Positions 11,701 through 23,100 of a stretch of 64,000 bases of DNA are shown in pieces. The stretch is taken from contig CM032660.1 of the NCBI GenBank assembly GCA_019095985.1, positions 7,016,586 through 7,080,585 of the forward strand. Reading direction: 5' to 3'. Below the pieces are notes generated by a model. It was not told the origin of the DNA. It saw only the letters and a program-made list of their open reading frames with translations, and searched no databases. Numbering within the stretch: position 1 is the first letter of the stretch; each line of letters opens with the position of its first letter. The translations under genes and the position numbers were made by a program. This DNA is from Streblospio benedicti. Its lineage: Eukaryota > Annelida > Polychaeta > Spionida > Spionidae.

Positions 11701-13051
11701 AGTATTAGTGACACCCATCAGCCACGGAGTGGTCCAAAGAGCATTTTCCAGAGATTCTTCTTCTAGATAGGCTACAATTGAGAGCATGATGTAGGAAGTG
11801 TTCACAAACTACTGACAAAATGTTAATGATGACATCGATCAAGGTAATTGTTTATCAAAGTTTTTTTAAAGCATATGTAAAGAAAGTGGTTCAGAGACAC
11901 AATGCATCCTGCATTGATCGCAACATGCCCAACAAACGAAGTCAGTGGGTGTATGTCGGATCAAGGCTGGCGCGGCTCGTGAAGCTAAATATAGCGTCAG
12001 GTGTCAGACAGTGTGATGGCGCAACGCAGCATATAGGCGAAATCGAAGTGTGTGTACTTCGTCCTGGGAGATTAGCTCAGTTGGTAGAGCAACCGCCTAT
12101 GACATATGACCGGTCTGAATCATAGTCGGGAGACCGTGAGTTCGAATCCACGATCTTCCAAATTGCCTTTACATGCAACACTGACTTTCGTTTCACATAC
12201 ATATAGGTATGTACCTGAAAAGCCAAACTTTGTTTCTGCATGATCAGCATAGATGACAAGACCAATTCTTGACTCGTCGGCACCAATTGTCAGGCCTTTC
12301 ATCACATCAACGGCAAACTGTTTGAGAATCCAGTAGTTTTTATCTCCAATACTAGAAGAGCTGTCAAATATGAAGACGATATCAGCTTTTCCGCAGCCAT
12401 CAACTGAAAGATAAAATGCAGTCAGGTTTTGTTTGGAATTATACTATACTATGTTAAAAGAATAACTATTTTTCAGTTATCGAGTAATCAATTAACTTGA
12501 AATTGTATCAAGGGCAAATGAAATTGCGTTATCAATTCAAATTATGTCATTTGTGTCTTTGAAAAAGAAATTAAATTCTATTTACTTGCTTCACAATCCT
12601 GTACATGGCATTGATGCATCCATATTTTGCCATTGCTTCTTGTGCATTTCCTTTGTCCCTGTCCACAAGGAACATCACAATCCTCCCAGTCACAAGTGAC
12701 ATCCTGCCCAACAGCGATAGCTGCAATAGTAATAAACATTATCATTCATTTAGCATAGAATGTTAGTTCACGTCCACCACACTTCTCTAAACCCTACGGT
12801 ACATCTTGCAACATTACAAAATTTCAATAAGTTTCAAAATAATAAATTAATTAGTGAAAGGCGGACATGTCATGAGCATTCTTTACACTAATGACCAACA
12901 TTTTTTTTTGTCAGACCCCTAAATATACCATGAAGAAGTGTATATAGCTTTAACCATGTATTTTTCACTATATATTAAATTGCAATTATTAATATAAATT
13001 AAAATGCAATCTACCTGCAATGCTCAATACAAGAAATGCAACCAACTTCAT
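5714..13051 (-). CDS. Secreted TSP1-VWA-TSP1-Cys-rich protein, 8 exons, 346 aa
   Basis: Exons in transcript order are 13051-13015, 12720-12586, 12403-12215, 11771-11641, 9890-9798, 9435-9273, 6431-6261 and 5835-5714. All junctions are GT..AG and phases agree; the total of 1041 nt ends at TAA (5714-5716). The start MKLVAFLVLSIAAIAVGQ is a typical signal peptide. It is followed by a short TSP1-like module (CDWEDCDVPCGQGQRKC), a von Willebrand A domain with a MIDAS DSSSS motif after ADIVFIF and a second MIDAS region ITDGES, then a TSP1 repeat (CDPWGQYGECVPTDGQCGAG), and a Cys-rich end with CEDDC and CVRMCEC. Such proteins act outside the cell in adhesion or matrix assembly; the layout resembles coadhesin-type and matrilin-type proteins. 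The short first TSP1 module and the terminal Cys-rich tail are less usual. Function beyond extracellular adhesion is inference. Confidence 0.88.
6737..6960 (+). mobile_element. tRNA-derived SINE
   Basis: The head has an A-box-like GATGGCAGAGTGGAGTAG and a clear B box (GTGGGTTCGAATCCC near 6796), at a spacing typical of a type II (Ser/Leu-like) tRNA head. A tRNA-unrelated body follows. It lies in the intron between the sixth and seventh exons of the VWA gene. The 3' limit is uncertain. Confidence 0.6.
8465..8776 (+). mobile_element. MITE-like family A, partial copy
   Basis: The segment from ACCGAATGATTTTCGTCAGA to TTTTGACTGAGCA matches the right two thirds of the copy at 2190-2663, including the interior inverted pair and the stretch AAAAGGCATCGTTTATTGA. 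The left end is missing or too diverged to see. It is intronic in the VWA gene. Confidence 0.65.
9895..10255 (+). mobile_element. Penelope-like GIY-YIG endonuclease fragment
   Basis: The plus strand reads SGVVYKIICPRLTACYAGQ, then IRHL, then after a frame change MREHIEKC, EEGIDILQLTTKGEIFF and a degenerate EY.G..P segment. The VVYKIICP..C.ACY.GQT.RHL pattern is the GIY-YIG endonuclease found at the C-terminus of Penelope-like retroelements. The copy is degenerate and has no reverse transcriptase part in this window. It sits in an intron of the VWA gene, antisense to it. Confidence 0.65.
10741..10787 (+). repeat. Poly(T) followed by G-rich tract
   Basis: A run of about 25 T is followed directly by a G-rich tract (GGGGGGGAGGGATGGGGGGG). 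Such junctions are error-prone in assembly. The tract is intronic. Confidence 0.85.
12065..12162 (+). tRNA. tRNA-like sequence with enlarged anticodon arm (pseudogene or SINE head)
   Basis: The acceptor ends GGGAGAT and ATCTTCC pair over all seven positions, and an A box (TAGCTCAGTTGGTAGAGC) and B box (GAGTTCGAATCC) are present. The middle is not a normal anticodon arm: CCGCCTATGA and TCATAGTCGG form a ten-pair stem with one mismatch around a 17-base loop. The T stem is imperfect. This could be a tRNA gene with an intron, a tRNA pseudogene, or the head of a SINE. It lies in an intron of the VWA gene on the opposite strand. I do not assign an amino acid. Confidence 0.4.
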
Positions 13052-16000
13052 TTTGGTGTATCCCTGATTTGATGTTGCCAATTTGCTGAAGTTCAAGTAA
13101 ATGAAAGGGTCTGTCTTCAGCACTTAAATATCTGTTTTCAGAAGCTACAAAAATGTTACCGGTAACTAGCCAATAAAGTGTGTAAGTGCTTTTCAAGACA
13201 ACATTCATTACTTTATATTCCTTTAGTGGATGATACTTGCAATGAGTAAATATTAAATAAAATGTTATCACATTAAGTAAGCCATTCCTTGTAATAGCTT
13301 TTGAATTCAACAGCAATGATATACAGTACTCACGATTTTTTAAGCACTTCAACCACAATATTTATACCTACATGTACGTCCAATTACGTCAGGTTTAAGC
13401 AAAGAAGCACAATCAATAAATGGATAATGTGAAATGGGTTGTAAAAGATAGAGTGTAGTTCAATACTACAATAAATTAGAAAGTTAATAAAATCTTGGAG
13501 ATAATCTTTATACTGATAAGGTGGATCATGATCTTAAGAGTTCCTTGTGTATGAGATTTCTATCTATAAGTAAATAAAACAACGATTTTTCTAGCAAGTG
13601 TTTATACTGTACACATTTAAATAATGTTAACATTCTGGTGAAACAATCATCCATTTATCTACAATTCAAATCTCAATATACATTACTAACAGATATGGAC
13701 ACAAGAAAAACATTTGTATCATGTTAAATGGTTACTTTAACATTTCTCATCTTGCTGTCGCAAGGTAACTTCTATCAATAGTTTAATTGTATTTCTGAAG
13801 AACCCCTGAATTGGTGAAGATGACATTTCTAAAAGCAGGAGCAATGTGCTACCAACATAGAATGCTGGTTATCATTGATACCGTATTAAAATTTTATATT
13901 GCAAGGTTATTCGATCAAAAATGAATACATCGATACAACTTAAGTGAAACTTGTTAAAGATAGAACATGCTGGTGTATGGCTATAAAGCCCAATCCACAC
14001 CATTATGACTACATGCAACTCCATACGACGCGATGTCATGTTTGGCAAAATTGTGGCAGTATGGATGCGCGCTACGACCATGATGCAAACAATATCAATC
14101 GCATGGTCAGCCATCATGACTGAGCATGTCAAATCTTAGTCTGAAGTCGTATGCAGCAGATATTATATCTATCTACAAAATGCAAGTGCACTTTTGAGAC
14201 TATATTAATCTTGGCATTTTCAAGAAGCTTCTGTTTTAGTTTATGAAACACATGCCACATACATGTGGATAAGCACAGTCGTAAGCAGACACTTAAATTG
14301 ATTTTACTTGATTTTTCTATACAACGCCATTTGACCTTCACATCTTATATAGTCGCAATGGGGTGAACCAGGCTTAACATAATTAAATACTGATTGTAAA
14401 TAAGGTACTCACATATACATCTACACATATTTCATGGGAAACAACATATTTCAGTCCATCTCTGAACTTTCTAATTTTTCATTCTTACATTTTCTTATGG
14501 ACGGATCTTTTATGCAGTAGTCACATACCATTTATATATCCATGTCATTATATGGTAGAAAGACAAATAACTATTCTATAATAATATTTCAACAAGAAGA
14601 AATTGTTAGATTTTTATATTACATCACAAAATTCCTTAACAGAACACAGGTTTCTTTCCAGAAATGATCAAAATAAATGCAAAAGCATTATAATTAAATG
14701 AATTCAAACAAAAATTCAAAATATAAATGTCATTAAATATTCTATAAACTATGATTCTTGATATATAAAAAAAGAATTTAATGGCAATCAAATAAGAATA
14801 ATTGATAATATGATTTTGTGTTCACAATGGACGGATTGTCATATATCTAAGGCCATTTTTTTGACAATTGATAACAGTATTTCAAAGGTATTCATGTTGT
14901 CATTGATTTTTCTTCTTTATATTAACAAAAAATAAATACTGTTATTTTTCAGTGCTTAATTAAATACGCAAATGTATGTGTGAAAACTATACATCTACAA
15001 AAGCATTTCCTTAGCAACAAGCTTTAACACATCCAGTTCACATGAAAATCTACTTGTGTAGAACCATTCGAAGAAGCTTAGCAGTGGCTATTTTCAACAA
15101 AATTGGTTACTACACACATATGTTCCCTCACATACCACAATTGTTTATCTCTTGCATATGAAAATAAAATCTTAGTAAAGAAGACATCCATTACCACAAA
15201 AGACAAGAAAATCTAATTAAGGTCAAAATTGAAGATATTTATGAAAACGTTGATTTTTATAACCTTTTTTCTTTGAAGGGTCATCATACAGAGTAGACAT
15301 ATTTTGTATCATCTCTTTAAGAAGTTTATAATAAACAATTTATATCCTTTAACACGCAACTTTTGTTGAAAATAAGAATTTTATGATCATGATTACATTT
15401 TGACACAATAATTGAACATGCAACAATAGAACTATTTAATAGACAAGAATAGGTATTTAAACATATTTAGATTCCCAATAAATACTTCCAGTCATTAATG
15501 TAACAAGTCTGTTGAGATGGTCATTTTGATATTTAATTTCTTCAAATTTTAGGATATCTATTATGTGCATCATTTGCTGATTTTAAAATATTAATGACAA
15601 TAAACAAGGTAAATCCTAAGTGTACTTAATCTAGCAACACCTTAGCACACAACAAATAAATAACTTGTTTATCAAATTTCTTAATGCTAATTTTTTTTTT
15701 CTCTTTTTCAATTTAGCAACACTTGGAGAATGCTGTTGCTATCATTTATTGACAAATGCTTCATATATGGTTGCTTGTACATATTTACAAAATTACTATG
15801 GGTTACGTGTATTGACACATTTTCTTCATCAAAATAATCAAACAAATTCTTGAAATAATTCAAGTGAAAATAAATAAATCAAATTCTCTGAGGCGGTTGT
15901 GTGTTATGTACTTGAGCTTCAACATTTTAATTGGTTGCTTTTGTATATTTATAACAGCTCATTACAAAGATAAGTACATTCAAATTCAATTACTAGTAAG

Positions 16001-17189
16001 AATTGTTAATTGTCAAATGAATACATGTATATTTGACCAGAGAGCAAGTCTAATAATTAAATACACAATATACATTCCATAAAATAAGAAGAAAAAAATA
16101 CAGCCTATCTAAAATAACAATATAATAGAAGATGCTGATGACCGTCTAAACAGCCTATACTGTGTATCACAGTGTGCTAAAGACATTTTGTTTGAAAGTG
16201 TTTATCATGCACTTTGTCGACAAAACACACAATTTCACAGATAATATTCATTCATTGGTCCTAGTATAATCTTTAATACTTTACACACATCCATTGTTAA
16301 CAATTCAATAGTGACTAAACTGCAAAACTAGTGCAAAATATCACAATAAAGTTATGTAATCAACAGCAGTTTCTAAAATACCCTAGAATATTGGACGTGT
16401 GTATAATGGCTAACAATTCATAACATATTTGGACGGTACCCAAAGAAAAAGACAGAACGTCCAAAAATAGCATACAGAACATTGAATAGCATTTACCTAA
16501 CACATGCATGTGTATACTATGACCATTTTGAACATGATCTCATGGAAATTATCTGATTCTTTTTAAAGAAGCATAATAAGCTGTATCACAGGAATATGAT
16601 TACAAAGTTTTAGTATCTATTAATAACTGGTTGTTCGATTAATTTCTGCCTCTACATAGGAACAGATGAATCACTAAATCATTAATACAAATTTAATTCA
16701 GTAAACAATCTGAGGAAAATATGCAAGCATATCAACTGCTTAATCAAAATCATTTTTTAAGACAACACAAATATTGCATAGATTAATTTTAGATGTCACA
16801 AGTTAATAATCCTAGTCTTATAATATTGAAACAAATCTTGGAAAATATAGTATACGATAAAGGGTGAAAATTTACTAACTTTTATCATATAGAAGTTTTA
16901 TAAGATACATTAATCTATTCAAGCTGTGGACAACATTCATCAACACCTCCAAATCTGTCAAACATCTTCAAATTTAAACACAAGCTTCTGTCCTGAATAT
17001 CCTCTATATAGAATGAAAACTGAACAGTTTTGAAAACATCGCACACTTTGGAGAAATTTTGATACTGCAATAATCTTTACATAATAATCCAAGAGCATAC
17101 TAAATTCAAATAGGATTAAGTTCAGTGTTTCCATATTTCTTTTAACTTTCAGAAAAATCATCTTTGCAAATATTCTTTCTATCATCAGT
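13052..17189. other. AT-rich intergenic region, no gene recognised
   Basis: This 4.1 kb interval separates the 5' end of the VWA gene from the stop codon of the kinase gene, both on the minus strand. It should hold the VWA promoter and the kinase 3' UTR and polyadenylation site, but I cannot pinpoint either. Open frames are short and AT-driven. Confidence 0.5.
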
Positions 17190-20100
17190 TCACTGCTGAT
17201 GACCCGGAGGTGTCTGAGGAAGGTGCTGCTGTTGTTGTTGTTGCTGCTGCTGCTGCTGCTGCTGTTGCTGCTGCTGCAAGCTGATGTGATGCATGCGCTT
17301 GGCCACTTCATGTACATATGTGATGTCTGGCCGCTGCTCTGGGTCAGGGTTGATACACGCATCCACCAGATTTCTCAGCTGTAACATTAAAAAATGTCCA
17401 GTTAATCATTGGAGGACAGTAAATATCTACAATCATGTCAACGAATACAAATAGATTCACTATTACTTGAATTGAGGGAATAATAACTGATTACAAACCC
17501 ACCATAATAAAATATCTAAAATAGAAAACAGAACCAAAGTACTTTTTCATTGTGTCTTGTGGCGGGAATAATATATTCTGTGTCTTATGTATATCAAACC
17601 TATAGGTATTACAGGGCTGCCAATCCCTCAATAGCCATTTCTGTACTCAGGATGCCCGAAATTAGTATTTTAGGGGTATTCTGTGGTGGAGCAGCAAACG
17701 GTCTACAAAAATACTGGGTGTAAAATGAAATCCATAAGCACAGAACTGATATGTTTGTATTTCTGGTGTAATGTAACCAATATTCAGGGCTTTTAACACT
17801 AATCACAAGCACACATTTCTATGTTGGGATGCAGTTCCTGTGCTTTTACTTCATAAAAAGTAACTATTAATGAGAAATACACAAAGTGGGGAAATCTGTA
17901 TTTTGAAGGTAGAATTAGTATTTGGGTATTTTGGGTCGGAAATCTGTATTAATACCCGGCATATCTGTACTACTTGGCAGCCCTGTACTTCATAAAAAGT
18001 AACTATTAATGAGAAATACACAAAGTGGGGAAATCTGTATTTTGAAGGTAGAATTAGTATTTGGGTATTTTGGGTCGGAAATCTGTATTAATACCCGGCA
18101 TATCTGTACTACTTGGCAGCCCTGGTATTAAACCTCAACCTGTGACAGCTCGGCAGGGCATTATTAAATAAAATAATGACATCTAGTGCCTAAAATTTTG
18201 TGAACTATGACCATTCAATTTGAGCCGATTTCATAGTCTTAAAACGTGTAGCAAAAGTCACCAAACAATGGAAGAGAAGAGTTTGGCTACTAAAAATTTG
18301 CGTAAAATTAGAGGTCATTTGGTTTCAACATGGCAGAGACTTGAGAGTAGACCATAGTGAGTTTTCACCTTAATGAGGCAGATGTTGAAAATTCAGCGAA
18401 CACATTGTACTTACATATTACTATATGGTACTTAATTAATAACTACTTGTTTAATTACCGATAGATTGTAGGATGATTAATTGTCAACCAGATGGTCTGG
18501 CCATTATTAGCAATGTTACTTGCTTCTTGTGTACATCATACCTATAAAATGGTGAAATGGTTGAATAAGGAATTAACTTTTCAACACATAGCTCAAGTTA
18601 AATCTTAATAGGGTTATACACGTAATTACAGTAATTTGTTTGAATTTGAACTGTAAGGCGGTAGTAAGTACACATATATTTATCCAGACATGTTGCAATA
18701 CATTCATGATTCCTGTAAATGGATGTTGAAGCATCATAAGGTATGTGTCTTAACATACTTCAATTGAAGTGGTAAATAATACAAGCTCTAGTGTAATGAA
18801 CAAGGTTCATTTTTATCACAAGCATATAAATGGATTTTTACCACACGTTTTCCTAATTAAAAGATTTTTATGCTCAGTTCAGTTCAGTCATAAGATCTTA
18901 GTGGTTTTGTTTTTGGTTGCTATTGTTTTGGAACCACAAGCTGACAATTTTGAAATACGTTGAGGACAAGTACAATGTTCTAATAAAAGACAGTTGATAA
19001 AACAACTTTTATTTTGTAATGTCCCATATTGAATGTCCCAAATGATCAGGACTTCTCGAATACAGATAATCTGATCTGTACAGTTTCAGACATGTTTAAT
19101 TCATCATAGTGCACTTTCACACGCAAGCGATGTAAATCGCCCTGGCGATGCGGCGACGTAGTGATATTGTGATGTGTGTTTACATGCAAGTGATATCGAC
19201 AAGAAACAACTTCGCAATGAGATTTTTTTGTTCATATATTTGAACTGCACTGTTCACATGTAAGCAATGAAGCGACATAGTGAGATCACTCCTAAAGGTG
19301 ATTTTCCCACCACATAAACAAAAAATTGCCTGAGCAGCTTAGTGACGTCGCTTGCATGTGAACAGTTCTATGCAAATATGATGTGATGGGGAAAATCGCC
19401 TGTCGGCTCGTCGCTAGCGATATCGCTAGATGAACTAATTATGTCTAAAACATATGTATTCCAACACAATGAACTCATTCAAAGTTAATCTGTAATGTAT
19501 CAATTGTACAATGCATACACTTTTCAACTAGCGGTAATAGATGTTATTCACATGCAACAAAACTATGGGTCAATAATAAAAGTTCCTAGGCGCTATTATA
19601 ATGCAATGGCACATAGGCTCCTTTCCTTATTGGCTCATCAAAAGCCATGCAGTCTAATTTGAATCCATGCTAAACATCAATTGTTTTTAAAAATAAAATA
19701 CACCATGTTATAGCAAAAGTAAAAGAGAATAGGACTTTTTAATCAATCTAATTATACCATTAACTTTGATTTAAAAGACAAACACATGTTGAATTTCATG
19801 TTAAAATATTCATAGAGTACACTATAACGCATCCGATGTTTACGTGAACTGGGCACAAGTTACAGATCATATTGATTGCATTATGATTTCAGTTTTCAAA
19901 AAGCTTGTTAGCTCGTCATCAAGTAAAAGAATACAGGTCGGGAAGTGAAGCCAGTCGAAGAAGACAGCCGAACATCACGTCTGAAAACTAAGGCACCAGT
20001 AATAATACTCACATCTTGGGAGTAATGTTCTGCTGGTAGTGGGGGATAGTCACACTGCTCGATCTTCTTGCACAGCGAGTACAGGTTCATCTTGTCCCCA

Positions 20101-23100
20101 TAGAAGGGAGATTGGAGTGCAGCCATCTGAAAGCAGGCAGACATGCTACAGCGCAGGCAGGAAGGGATGGGAGAGAACCAAGCAGTTGCAATGTTATAGC
20201 ACCAGTGCTGAGAGCTGTTTTCTACGGTTGTCACGAATACCTTAAATGTCTGATAACGAGTGGGTTTGGCATAGTTTCGCATTCAATGTTGAAAGCATAT
20301 TTTTTTCTAAATTTGCTAATTTTGTTTAAAAAACACTGAACATTATAGTAAGAAAGTTAGAGAGGGCAAACTTTACTGGACATGGCAATTTTTTACACTC
20401 TTTTTCCACAAAAACAAAAGATGGTATCAGTTAAAGTAATTAGAGCCAATCAGCGCTTCGATAACTGTGGATAGCGAGCCTCTAAACAATTAGTACTGTA
20501 CATAATTCGGAAGTGTTGTATAACCCCTTTTTAAGATGGAATGTTCAAAATTTTTACAGATGTGATGATTTTCCACAGTAGAACTTCTATTGCTAGCATG
20601 GCAATCCATCGAGGTTTGTGTTGTGACTAGTTACATGATTACCCATCTTTTCTTTAAGTAGTGGAATTACAGGAAAACAAAGATATAAAATGTTCATTAC
20701 GGAATATGGAAATACATATTTAGTTCACACATAATGGCAAGGTGAAGACACTATCACTTGTCACACAGGTGTTAAATTATATAACCTTATGCCAATAGAG
20801 TAGTTCTCATCAGATACCCGGACTCGGGTTGGGTATAGATGTCAGGGTACAAAGGTCCAAAATTTTGTACTTGTGAGAACCCTTTTGTTTTCAACTAAAC
20901 TTGTTCAGCATTCCATGTGTCCTAGAACCCTGCGGAAATATGAAGCCTGTTTACACATTAGTAAGGATTGTTGATGTTTTAAATAACAACACCTACGTCA
21001 CATATCATACAGGATGCATAAGAGTTAAAAAGACAGAGTTCATGCTACAAATATACAGTATGGTTACAGTGTGGTGTACGAAATTCTGCAAAAATATTGA
21101 AAAGATCTTTGAATGATTCAAACACCTTACAATATATTCAACATGTACACTACTATACCATACATTTGTACATATATCTCCATCACTCTTGATTGTCATC
21201 ATGCACAAATAAGTTGTAAACGTTGAAACTTTTCAAGTCTACAATCTATCATGAACTCACATCCTCTGTAAAAAGGTCCTCATCAATTGGTGGGTAATCA
21301 AGTTCTTCTATTTTAAGATAAAGGGCATAAAGGTCTGCGACATCACCTTCTATATAAAAAGGTGAATGTTGCATACCCATCTGAAAAATGTATTCTAATA
21401 ACTATAATATGTTGAATAATGTACATGTAATGTTTTGATAAAAAATTTTCTTTTTTCTTTTTTCATCCATGTTGATATGAAGTAATGCAATTATTTTTCT
21501 CTGATCATCCATGTGAATAGTTAAAACCGAATCACTTTTCCGTTTAAGTCTGACCTATCAGTTTTATCATATACATGATTGAAAAAAAATATTCAGCTAA
21601 TACCAAAATTATTTCCATTTTTCCAGACAACACAGAGACTATATTGTTCCAAACAACACAGAGACTATACAACTAAGAAAAATGATTTTGTAAATGTAGT
21701 CCTTTTTACAAAGAAACAGAAACAACATATGTCTCCAGAAAATTCAAGGTTGATTTATGGATGTTATTATCTGGTATTATAATGTATAAGCTCAATAAAT
21801 CTAAAAACACTTAGAAAATGAATTTTAAAGCTCTGTAAAATTAAATTCACCCTCGCACAATAGTCACAACTAAATGTATAACAGTTTTATTAAGGAATAT
21901 GCATCCTTATAGGCCTGCAATAATTCCTACTGAGCCAATTAATTTGTATTATGTGGGCACTTTATTTTCTTCTGAAAATAATTTTGTGGGTGCGTTAAGT
22001 ACGTCAACCAATTTCTAAGTAGCATAAAATTCTAAAAATGAATTTTCATTTCAATAAGGATTTCTTAGAATGTCACAGATTATTATGAAGCAGCAAAAAC
22101 AGAAATCCAAATACCACTTACTTCATAGAGTAGACAGCCAAGAGACCATATATCAGACTTGAAATTGTAGCCATTCTCATGAATGCGCTCTGGCGACATG
22201 TAGTATGGTGTACCCACTGCAACATCACAATTAGCAAACTATGGTAGGCTACTGAGTCTACATTAGGTTACAATTAAATTAACATACACAGAATATTCTT
22301 AAATTTACAAACAAGCTTTTGGCTGTTCTTACAAAATTGAACACATTTATCTAAATATAATCAATCTTGGATAGCAGCTGTTGGATAGGTACATCACTTT
22401 CATTAAAAACTATATAAAACGAATATTACCCAAGGAATGTGCAGCTGTTGTCTTGGATGAGAAGAATCTCCCAAGACCGAGATCACCAAGTTTTACAACA
22501 CCTGCCGCAGTTATGAACACGTTGGCTGGCTTGATATCTAGGTAATAGGTTTTACATATACGTTTTAATACTATTTTAATGTATCAGCTGTAAATCATTC
22601 ACATTTGAGACATAGTCAGTTACATTTTAGAAAATACAACACAATGAAAATTAATTTGCTATAAACTTGATGTAGTCAACTTTCTCTAAAATACGCTGTT
22701 AAGAAAAATTAAAGAAGCAAGTCATGTGTACAAATCATACAGTCTAAGTGAATTTTTCTGGTTCATTTCATTATAAAATATATGTTTAATATTAAATATT
22801 CAGAGATCCCAACTTTTAACATTAATCTGTACTTGGATTGTGTCAAATATAATTTTCAATGTTGATAGTATTTTTTGTGGTGTCATTGCTTCTGTGTTAT
22901 GGTTGTTGGACTCATGACCAGAAAGTTGTGGGTTTAATTCCCGGTCGAGTCTGGTTGTGGATGTTAAGCAAACTCATACCTAAATAGTAGCACACAGCTC
23001 CATGGCACCTACACGTTAATTAAGTACTTGTCATTGGGAAGAGTGAATGAGTGATTGTGTGAGTGACACGCATTCAATGTGCGCTGAATTACTGCCAGTG

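Noticed and set aside
13011-13358. 115-residue minus-strand frame
   Set aside because: It runs through the first exon of the VWA gene in another frame and has no motif; the signal-peptide exon explains the region.
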